Source: a virus. Taken from it: DNA of 64,000 nucleotides. The translations under genes were made by a program, and so were the position numbers. Shown one piece after another: positions 27,439 through 36,000 of this stretch (the first letter of the stretch is position 1; each line of letters begins with the position of its first letter). The notes under the pieces were generated by a model, which had not been told where the DNA came from, did no database searches, and was given only the letters and a program-made list of their open reading frames with translations. The stretch is from IMG/VR virus record IMGVR_UViG_3300032360_000001, positions 25,346 through 89,345 of that record. One strand, given 5' to 3'.

Positions 27439-29714
27439 AGGCTTTTGTATATCTCACTTTCTTCGAAGGTCGCCCTAAAATGTTCTTGAGATATTTTTTT
27501 TCTGATCTCGCAATTTTTAAGGTATTTATGAGTTTCCCCAACAAGATCTAAATTCTCTGCTTTTCTCGCGCACTCCTCTAATGAATCATAATATAATGGA
27601 TAATCCTTACCTAGGTATTCCATCACCGCAGGCAATGGATTAACAAGGAGCGGCGTTGCCCGCGCAATGCACTCTATCACTGCATTATTTGCGCTAGAAT
27701 CATAAAGATCTAAAAAAACTATATTTTCAGAAAGAAGTATATCATAGTCCTCGTTGGAGAGGGAGCTACTTGTCTCCGTGTTGTCTATGTATTTTTGTTC
27801 TATTTCTATCTTATATATACCTTTTTCTTTCTGCAGCATCCCGTTTATTACCTCAAGCGGCCTAGCGGAAGAATAGGGTATCAACCTAAGCTTGGTGTAT
27901 TGATTGCCTTGCGCGATTGGCACCGAATAAATGGAGTTCAGTTTCCTTAACCAATAACCAATGTTTACTATTCGTTTGTTTTTATTTTTTAAAAATTTAT
28001 CATAGTCGAAAAGAGTTTCGGGTATTTCTGTTGGATGAATGAGTGAGCATACCGTTTTTCCCGTCGTTTCCCTTAGGTACTTTGCGTGGTACTCTGATAA
28101 CGTGAACAACCCCGCACAATGCTCTAGGCTTTCTTGGAACTCGTCTCCCGCGATAATGTTCTGCAAGGAATACTTGTTGAAAAACCAAGGGGGCATGTTT
28201 TGTGGGTTATGGAAAAATCCGATCCAAGGAATCTTGTAGGGTATAACTTTTTTTTCTCTCCTGTGTTCTTCTAAGTGCCAAGCGAAATTATTCTCCAAGA
28301 AGCCGTCCAACAGAACTCCATTTTTATTGTGCAAAGAAGTTAACGCGCCCACGGCGTATCTCCAGCCGCTCCTATGGGAATCGAAAACGGTTTGTAAGCC
28401 TAAGTTTATTTTCCCCTTGGGGTTTGACGCTCCGAACTTAAAGTTCTCCTGTCTCCCTCCCCACCCACTATCTATTTGCTTTATGAATTCTAATATTTCT
28501 TTGTGTTTTTTGTTTTCGCTATTGGTTAGAAATTTAATGGTTTTTGATTTTAACCTTTTGTTTTCGACGTTAAGCCTCGCGTGTTTTTGTAAATTTTGAT
28601 TTTCTACCGCGTGCACATGGATACTCTTGGGCTGAATTTTCGAGCTAAAGCTTTTTCTCCAAAACCCTATATTATGAAGCTTGTCAAAAAGCCCGACGTC
28701 GAACTTTTCACATATCTGATTCATGCATTCTTGTTCAAAAAAATCAGAATTATTTATATAAGCATCTTTCCAGAAATTTGGTAAATCCGAGTCCGCACAG
28801 AACACGTATCCCGCGTTAAAGAACCCATAGTCAATAGAGTTGCCCGCGTCAGACGAACCCGCCTTATGATAGTGTGGAGACAGAAAAATATCTTTATCAA
28901 ATTTCTCCTGAAGGGAATCTAGCACAATCATATCACTGTCCAAAAAGAATACATTATCATGATTCTCTAGCGCGTAACTCATGCAATCCATTTTTTTTAT
29001 AATACATTCTGGGCGATGGTAATCATTTTTTCTTTCGAAATTATATTTCTCATTTATAGAGTCTAGAGTTTTTTGTTCCATTTCGGCCCTAAAGAAAACA
29101 TTACCCAAGTCCAAATTTAGACAAGATAGGAAGTACTCGGTTTCTTTATCGCAGACAACATATATAGGCTCATCATGGAACCCCCTTAAGCTTTTGATTA
29201 AAATCGCCGACTCTTCTTTCACTTCTTTCGTTGCCACGAAGCAAAAGCTTTGTATCTTGTGGTCAATTTCCGAGGAGCCTTTCCCTTCAAAAATTAACTT
29301 GTATGGATATTCCTTTTCGTAGATATCCGCTATCTTGTCTATAGCTTTATAAGCAGACGTTTCGTCTTCGGAATGTTTAAGCTTTATTGGGAAAAGCGTA
29401 CTTGCAGAAGTGGTGTGCCGCTTTATTGTTTCGAAAGCCTCTCGGTCTTCTGAGTAGTCTGCGACAAAGAAAATCCATTTTTTACCAAGCATTTGTTCTT
29501 CTATGTCGTTCAGAAGTTCCGTGGTCTCTTCCGCGTTGCTTGCTGTATATAGACAGACCCTAAACTTGTCCGTTAAGTGTGATTTCTCGGTTTTGTTTAA
29601 AATAGATTCAAAAATTTTTGAATTTTTGGGTCCAAGTGTGCCGTCGCTTAGTCTGCGTAAGCCAATCTTCACCTCCCCTAGGGTTAGCGTGTCTGCTGTC
29701 TCTAGAGAGTCCAT
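27435..29714 (-). CDS. Two-domain glycosyltransferase
   Basis: 759 residues. The N-terminal 150 residues are unassigned. Residues about 150-330 resemble a GT-A (GT8-like) domain with a DXD metal and nucleotide-sugar site (FFLDSDM, DSD at 259-261). Residues about 430-750 resemble a GT-B domain, with an ANNAVIECIARATPLLV segment like the donor-binding helix of GT4-type enzymes. One protein therefore probably adds two sugars or acts as a polymerising pair. It follows the fibre genes and starts a cassette with sulfotransferases. The acceptor may be the collagen-like or LamG fibre proteins, or a host surface glycan. Confidence 0.8.
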   Translation of the reverse strand: MDSLETADTLTLGEVKIGLRRLSDGTLGPKNSKIFESILNKTEKSHLTDKFRVCLYTASNAEETTELLNDIEEQMLGKKWIFFVADYSEDREAFETIKRHTTSASTLFPIKLKHSEDETSAYKAIDKIADIYEKEYPYKLIFEGKGSSEIDHKIQSFCFVATKEVKEESAILIKSLRGFHDEPIYVVCDKETEYFLSCLNLDLGNVFFRAEMEQKTLDSINEKYNFERKNDYHRPECIIKKMDCMSYALENHDNVFFLDSDMIVLDSLQEKFDKDIFLSPHYHKAGSSDAGNSIDYGFFNAGYVFCADSDLPNFWKDAYINNSDFFEQECMNQICEKFDVGLFDKLHNIGFWRKSFSSKIQPKSIHVHAVENQNLQKHARLNVENKRLKSKTIKFLTNSENKKHKEILEFIKQIDSGWGGRQENFKFGASNPKGKINLGLQTVFDSHRSGWRYAVGALTSLHNKNGVLLDGFLENNFAWHLEEHRREKKVIPYKIPWIGFFHNPQNMPPWFFNKYSLQNIIAGDEFQESLEHCAGLFTLSEYHAKYLRETTGKTVCSLIHPTEIPETLFDYDKFLKNKNKRIVNIGYWLRKLNSIYSVPIAQGNQYTKLRLIPYSSARPLEVINGMLQKEKGIYKIEIEQKYIDNTETSSSLSNEDYDILLSENIVFLDLYDSSANNAVIECIARATPLLVNPLPAVMEYLGKDYPLYYDSLEECARKAENLDLVGETHKYLKNCEIRKKISQEHFRATFEESEIYKSL

Positions 29715-29953
29715 TCTGAGCCGTTAATTATTTCTAAAAATTCTTGGTGAGAATACTCTTTTCTTCCTATCAAATCTTTTGTAATTTCAAATATAAAGTT
29801 GGGCTGCTCTCCCTTGTATTTTACAAATGTTTTGCTCCGGTCTATAGAATACCTCATTGTTGATGGGCTGCTTTGCAGGACATCTGCGAAATCGATATAG
29901 TCTATTTCATCCGCGTCTAGTATAACATATTTTACGTCTTCTCTTAATCTCAT
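29702..29953 (-). CDS. Small conserved marine-phage-type protein
   Basis: 83 residues with the pattern KYVILDADEIDYIDFADVL, then SKTFVKYKGE, ending in a short acidic SEWTL segment. From memory this pattern is common in marine phages, including cyanophages, next to fibre genes; its function is unknown. It overlaps the glycosyltransferase start by 13 nt. Confidence 0.65.
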   Translation of the reverse strand: MRLREDVKYVILDADEIDYIDFADVLQSSPSTMRYSIDRSKTFVKYKGEQPNFIFEITKDLIGRKEYSHQEFLEIINGSEWTL

Positions 29954-29969
29954 TGTGTTTTTCTTTTAT

Positions 29970-31019
29970 TTAATGATTTGGGTGATTTGGGCCAATAGCG
30001 CCGCCTTGACGCCATGGGTAATATATATGATTTAGTGCTAAGTAGTTTTGTCTTAATTCTGAGTGTTTTAGGGCTCTATCATAAACTAAAATGTGACCGA
30101 CCCCGCCGTTTAGCGCGTAGTTTACCGACCCCAAGAAACCTTCATACTCTTCCGCCATCGCCATGGCGATTATCGACTGCGTTCCGCCAATAACCCCGGC
30201 AGGAACCATTTCTCCTCCGTGATTTGTGCCGGCTTGACAATTCGATCCCGGAATTAACCTTTGATAAACTCCATTTACATACAAAGTAATTCTATCCTTG
30301 TCCTGATAGGAACTTTCACCCTCGCCTATGATATTCCCCGTTTCTTTCACTAATGAAAACATATACCATTTATTAAACTCAAGCTTCTGTCCGATTGAAC
30401 GGCGAGCACTAAACATTGGCATCGAGAATTGTAACGGGTCTCCGCAGAAGAGGGCAATTCTCATGCCTTGGGAGTCATTGTCCTCCATGATTCCAACTGA
30501 GCATCCGCCGTTGGAGTAGTCGTTCATGGCACCAACCCCAATGAGACCCTGCTGTCTTACACACGCCCCCTTGGACCCCGGGAATGAGCTTGTGAAACCC
30601 CAGATATTTAAGGTAAAATCACCTGCCGCGTTAAGCGTGAAATTATCTGAATACCCCCCATCGCATTGGTGTAAATGATTATCGATTCCATCCCCTACCA
30701 TATACCCTTCGGAGGTAGTCGTCGGTCCTTCAAAATCGGGTGCCCCAGATTCTCCAGCTGGCGTCGTCTCCATGCTAATAAGACATAAATCCTCTCCCCC
30801 CTCCACTAAATTCTCGTATACATCTCCCCCATTTGAATCGTCGTAAGAATCGCTATTGTTCGGGTCAAAGTGGCCAATAAGATTTTTGCTTATGAGCCCT
30901 CCGCTATCTCCACCTTCGCCTACGCTTTTTGGCCTGAACCAATCGTCAGAGACAATTGAGCTAGACTTCTGCCCCAGTGCTCGTAACCAAGCAGTGCTTT
31001 TCCAATCTGTTATATGCAT
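29970..31019 (-). CDS. LamG / concanavalin-like fold tail protein
   Basis: 349 residues. The second half has the marks of a LamG-like carbohydrate-binding domain: FTLNIWGFTSSF, KWYMFSLVKE, ITLYVNGVYQRL and a closing HILVYDRALKHSELRQNY. It is likely displayed on the virion and binds host polysaccharide. It is related in layout to the 332-residue product of 32018-33016, with which it shares a LIGHFDPNNSDS / LVGYFAPNDTST block, suggesting duplication. Confidence 0.75.
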   Translation of the reverse strand: MHITDWKSTAWLRALGQKSSSIVSDDWFRPKSVGEGGDSGGLISKNLIGHFDPNNSDSYDDSNGGDVYENLVEGGEDLCLISMETTPAGESGAPDFEGPTTTSEGYMVGDGIDNHLHQCDGGYSDNFTLNAAGDFTLNIWGFTSSFPGSKGACVRQQGLIGVGAMNDYSNGGCSVGIMEDNDSQGMRIALFCGDPLQFSMPMFSARRSIGQKLEFNKWYMFSLVKETGNIIGEGESSYQDKDRITLYVNGVYQRLIPGSNCQAGTNHGGEMVPAGVIGGTQSIIAMAMAEEYEGFLGSVNYALNGGVGHILVYDRALKHSELRQNYLALNHIYYPWRQGGAIGPNHPNH

Positions 31020-31021
31020 CC

Positions 31022-31969
31022 TTAATCCTGTATCCCGTATGCCGCTAAGACCCCGCTTGGAAGCGTATTGTGCTCATGAGGAGAAATCCCCGGGCCCCCT
31101 GTACCAAAGCAAGTAAAAACAAGCATGCCTGTTTTCCCAGAGTGAAAAGCTACAGGTTTTTCTCCTATGAATGAGAATTCATTCATGAAGCTCACGTTGT
31201 TACCCGTTGGACAGGTCACCATTATCGTGGCTGCTGCGCCAGTTGTAAACCCGGACATATTAAATCCAGTTATATCTCCCGTCACCATCATCTGTGAAAA
31301 CGAGTGCTCAAAGCTTCCCGTAAATCCGCTTTGTTCAATCATGCCAATTCCGCTATCTTCCGAATTTGTTCCTCCGCTATAAATATGGTGACCCGTGTAG
31401 CCACCACCCCCTCCGCCGCCTCCGCCACCCCCGGCGCTGGCGCTATTATTTCCGCTTATAATTAATCTGCCCGTGTCACCTGTGATAATAATATTTCCGG
31501 CACCACTTAGGCTTCTGAATCGAAAAATACTTGTTCCATCTTCCGTTACGCCTATACCGCTGAATACGCCGCTTAGGCCCGTGGCCGAGTCATCAGTGCC
31601 TATATTGTGTCCCGTTGGAGATGGTTTTCCGGTGAAGTCTATCACCAAATCTCCTGTGTAGCCAGTAATCTGTATACCGCTACCACCCACCATTGATTTA
31701 AAAAGAAAAGTATTCTGAACTTTCACTATGAATAGCCCTGAGCCGCTTACGCCATCGCCGCTCACATTCCTCACCTCCGCCAGCTGGTTTGTGGAGGCAA
31801 TGTCGCCGCTAATCATAAACCTATCTCCCTCCGAAGAAATAAATATTCCGTCCCCCGGGCTTCCTATTTTGAAAATATTCTCATAATCAGTATGAGCTCC
31901 GCCTTGTTCCCATCCTGATGTGCTTATTTGTTTTACAAATATTTGCTTATTTTTCTTTCCTAGATCCAT
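31022..31969 (-). CDS. Gly-rich fibre-like structural protein
   Basis: 315 residues, composed of Gly/Ser/Thr-rich beta repeats (many SG and TG pairs), with an unbroken run of ten glycines near residue 190 acting as a linker. The C-terminal about 100 residues (MNEFSFIGEKPVAFHSGKTG) resemble the C-terminus of the large fibre, where a FSFIGIEPHTLEIGKVG block appears. It may be a tip module of the same fibre. No enzymatic motif. Confidence 0.65.
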   Translation of the reverse strand: MDLGKKNKQIFVKQISTSGWEQGGAHTDYENIFKIGSPGDGIFISSEGDRFMISGDIASTNQLAEVRNVSGDGVSGSGLFIVKVQNTFLFKSMVGGSGIQITGYTGDLVIDFTGKPSPTGHNIGTDDSATGLSGVFSGIGVTEDGTSIFRFRSLSGAGNIIITGDTGRLIISGNNSASAGGGGGGGGGGGYTGHHIYSGGTNSEDSGIGMIEQSGFTGSFEHSFSQMMVTGDITGFNMSGFTTGAAATIMVTCPTGNNVSFMNEFSFIGEKPVAFHSGKTGMLVFTCFGTGGPGISPHEHNTLPSGVLAAYGIQD

Positions 31970-32017
31970 CTTCTTCTTCTTATTTTAGATATTAAATTGC
32001 GTTCTTGCTAATTATTT

Positions 32018-33016
32018 TTAGATAGTAAAGGTATCATTCGGGTCTTCTACAAAGAATTGATTTTTTTCCCCGCTGTGCCTGTTGTAGTCTTCTCTTGTCG
32101 CTATATAATTTTGTATAATTCTGTTAATTCCTATGTTCCCGCTATATATCATAATTTTTCCGAACTTCGCGCCTGATCTAGCATACTCATAGCTCCTTTC
32201 AATGACCTCTGCTTCCACTTCGTATTGCGAGTAGCTTGCACCTATGTATATCGGGGTACTATCGCCGTTTATCTCAAAGGGCCCGTTATCATTCTTAAGG
32301 GGTTGGATCTTACCGTCGACGGCCATCGTCCAACTCCTCGCGGCGTTTTCAATGGTCCTAGTGCCATCTTGTCCATACGCAACGAAATACCACCTCTCTT
32401 TTTCTATTGTCTTGAGATATGTTTTGGAAGTTGTTCCCCCCGCATTTTGTCCAAAGTCGTAATTATATCCCGTCTGAAATGCATACGCTGCGACTCCACC
32501 CCAGCTTAAGCTGGGTGACTGTGGCCCGCAGCTAAATATCATACTGCCGCTGCTGTTCCAAGATTGCTCAGGAAAGTTTACCCACATGCATACCGTCCAA
32601 GAACCTGCAAAATTCAAATTAAGGCCTGTCTCTTCGCCGTAGCTAAGCGACTCTGTGGGCCCCAAATAATCATCTACCCCATCTGCCTCAAAATAACGAG
32701 TAAGTCTAAAATCTGCCGAGCCGCTTGTCTCGCTATGGAAACCCGCTCCATTTACATACCCGCTGTTGTAAGACATCCCGTTATGGATAACTAAATGAGG
32801 ATATTCATCGCTAACAAGATTCTTGTATTCCGCACCTACAACAGTACTTGTATCATTTGGGGCAAAATATCCAACTAATTTTGTGCCATCAATTGGCGCT
32901 CCCAATTTTCCTCTCTCCGCCCTCCCAAGCCCCGGTAAAGGAGTCCCGTCACCAGAAAATATTCCTGATGGTATGCTTCCAATAAGCGCGCAATTCCGTG
33001 GCTGTGTAGAGAACAT
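32018..33016 (-). CDS. LamG-like tail protein
   Basis: 332 residues from the ATG at 33016, which begins 1 nt after the fibre stop; an upstream ATG at 33076 would overlap the fibre by 59 nt and is less likely. LamG-like features: GSWTVCMWVNFP, RWYFVAYGQD, WTMAVDGKIQPL, PIYIGASYS and KIMIYSGNIGINR. Probable carbohydrate binding on the virion surface. Related in layout to the 349-residue neighbour downstream. Confidence 0.75.
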   Translation of the reverse strand: MFSTQPRNCALIGSIPSGIFSGDGTPLPGLGRAERGKLGAPIDGTKLVGYFAPNDTSTVVGAEYKNLVSDEYPHLVIHNGMSYNSGYVNGAGFHSETSGSADFRLTRYFEADGVDDYLGPTESLSYGEETGLNLNFAGSWTVCMWVNFPEQSWNSSGSMIFSCGPQSPSLSWGGVAAYAFQTGYNYDFGQNAGGTTSKTYLKTIEKERWYFVAYGQDGTRTIENAARSWTMAVDGKIQPLKNDNGPFEINGDSTPIYIGASYSQYEVEAEVIERSYEYARSGAKFGKIMIYSGNIGINRIIQNYIATREDYNRHSGEKNQFFVEDPNDTFTI

Positions 33017-33017
33017 G

Positions 33018-36000
33018 TTAAAGCGTGTAGTCTGATTCGGCCCAATGACACACACAAGAGCCGGTAGTACTACCATACGCGGTTATCGTTAACATTCCGA
33101 CTTTTCCTATTTCTAAGGTATGAGGCTCAATTCCTATAAAGCTAAAATTGTTTCCGCTTAAGAACCTAAAGTAATTCTCACCCACAGAATAAGCATCTAC
33201 CGCGGTAACCTGAATCGTTATTGAGCGCCCCGCTTCTATGTTCACCAAGTTAAGTCCGTGAGCATGGTATGATAAATTAAACTTCTTTAAATTGCTGCCG
33301 GCCATATTAATATTGAAACTGGAGCCCCCTGCGCCTATAGCGTATGGATCTGGTGCCCACCCCGTAGACTTGAATTCACCCAAGTCTTCTACGCATTGAT
33401 TAACCTGTCCACAGAATGTCAAATCTCCCACGGAGGAGCCAGCGTCATGGACATCAAATATTGTTTCACCCGCGTCATCTGTTATGCTCAAGCCTGATAC
33501 GAGGGTCCCAGATTGTCCAGAGAACAAAGTGGTTTGAAGAACTGGTGAGGTTACTTTAGCGTTGGAAAGAGTTGTTTGTCCTCCCTCTTCGCTTTCGGTT
33601 GATATAGATATCTCTCCTTCGCTGGTTGCCCTTAGTGTCGTAGCCTCTGACGCTGAATCACCAGAGAGCCTTAGGTCAGCTAAGGTATTGGGAGAATAAC
33701 CCGTTACGGGTGTTCCGCTTAGTGTTACTTCGTTTCCTGTTTTGGGCGCGCTTATCCTAAGGTTATGATCGTTATCGAATCCTATATGTACTGCACCGCT
33801 CATGCCTACGCCAGACATTACCAAACTGTTATTGTTTAAATATAAACTATTCCAATATAAATCAGGAGTACCAAGATCTGCTCCTCCATCCCACTGAGGA
33901 GAAAAGTGCATACAATTCTCGTGCAGGAAAATTCCATGGAAAGATGTGTCTACTGCCGGCGATCCCATGTAATCTGACCATGAACCTAATGTATCATAGT
34001 AGCCAGTTGGTGAAGTTATTATCCCATTACCGCCCTCAAACGTCATTGGGTCATACGTGCCAACACTTATTTTTGCGGGGGGATGGCCCAACGCACCCGT
34101 GACATGTATTCCTCGGGTTTCTAAATTATTAATATACCCGTAGTCCGCGAGAACTTCGAACCACCATTTACCATTTTCAAAATTTCCGGGCTCGAAGCCT
34201 TCTTCGCCTTTATCACCAAGGCTATAAGCTCCGCTTTGGTGGGGAATTAAACTTCCGCTGGAATAAATGTCTCCCCTCACATCCAGCGTTCCAGACATGC
34301 CGGTGAGCAGTTCCCACGCTTGCGTTGAGCCAACCTCCATCCCGAAGAATTCCCCAACGCCTATTGAGTTAGAACGCGTAAAGCACCCGCAAACCGCTTC
34401 GTAAGCCAGCCCTTGCCAAAGCGCATTTGAACCAGACAATGAACCGGGACCAAGGCGGTCTCCCTCCAGACTCAGGACAATATCGCCACCATGGAATTGA
34501 AATGCGCCAGTATATCCTGTGGCCGGAGCTCCTGCGCCGCCACCGCCGCCTTCTCCAGCAGCGCCTGATCCCCCTGAGGGGCCTGCTGGAACGAAAGAGA
34601 CTACGGTTTCCCCGGAATGAGTAAACACGCCTCCATCAACATCTCGGACAGTGTTACTTGACGAGGATTTCCATGTAACTCCTACGCTATGATGGTAACC
34701 ATGGTACGCAGGCTCGCCAGTAATCAAAAATGCAGCCCAATTTACATTGACTTTATCTCGATGGAATAATTTTAATATGCCTCTATTTGCTACATCACCA
34801 TAGTTTCCAAAATCATCAAGCCACTGAGAGGCATCTCCCCCGCGATAATTAGTATGAGATATATCTATGCCCGACGTATCACGCATATCATCATTCGGGG
34901 TCACAAGCTTAAGCCCGCTGGTTCCCGGTCCCTCGGACCAAAGAGCTTCTGAATACCCGCTATTAAAATAGAAACTAAAACTATATCCCCCGAAATCTCC
35001 GGTTGCTCCCGTTGCTCCCGTAATACCCGCCCCCGTGGCCCCCGTGACCCCTGTAGCGCCAATGCTCCCTACCTGCCCGGTGGGGCCAGCAGGAACAAAA
35101 GAGATCACGGTTTCCCCGGAATGAGTAAACGGGAAGTTCTCCTCCGAAGAGGTTCTCCATGAAGCTCCTATGTTTACCCAAGGTGCTGACGTTTTGGGCA
35201 TGTTGTAGCGAACCGTGGGATTACCAGTAATCGTAAATGACATCCAATTTTCATTTACTTTATCTCTTGTAAATATTTTTAATATACCTCTATTTGTTTC
35301 GTCACCATAACTTCCAAAATCTAGAAGCCAACCAGAAACGGCACCTCCGCGATGATTAAAATAAGATACATCTATGCCTGTCGTGTCGGGTGGAATAGCT
35401 GAGGCGAAGAGCTTAAATCCGCTGTCTCCCGGCCCATCAGCCCAATGAGCCGCTGTGTACCCGCTGTTATAATAGAAACTGAAACTGTCTCCACCGAAGT
35501 CTCCTGTTCCCTGCCCCGCCGCGCCTGTAGCGCCTGTAGCGCCTGTGGGTCCCGCTACGGTACTATCTGCGCCGGCTGGTCCCTGTATGCCTTGCGGTCC
35601 TTGCGGTCCAACTTGCGCATAAGACATTATTACCGGTTCTCCACTAAAAAAGGCTCCAGTATAGCCAGTGTAGGCCATCCCAGAAGAGACCCCCGTAACG
35701 GGTATTATGTTGTACCCTGTTATGTTATTTCCGGTTTGGAACGGGTCTCCCGAGTGGTGCACGATAGATCCAGTTATTTTATAAACTACAAATTGCGAAG
35801 AACCGGTTGCGCTATAGATTCTTAGTCTTCCTTTTATGTCTCCATCTGCATCGTCATCAAATGACTGTACCCATCCCGATATATCTATCATATCGATTTG
35901 CTGATCGTCTACGTGTATACCTGAAACTTTTAGATAATCTATGCCAGAAGGTAGAGCACGATTATGTGGAGCCTGAGCAAAACCTAAGTACCCAGATCCG

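Noticed and set aside
33017-33076. Longer start for the LamG-like protein at 33076
   Set aside because: It overlaps the fibre end by 59 nt, while an ATG 1 nt after the fibre stop fits the tight packing seen elsewhere.
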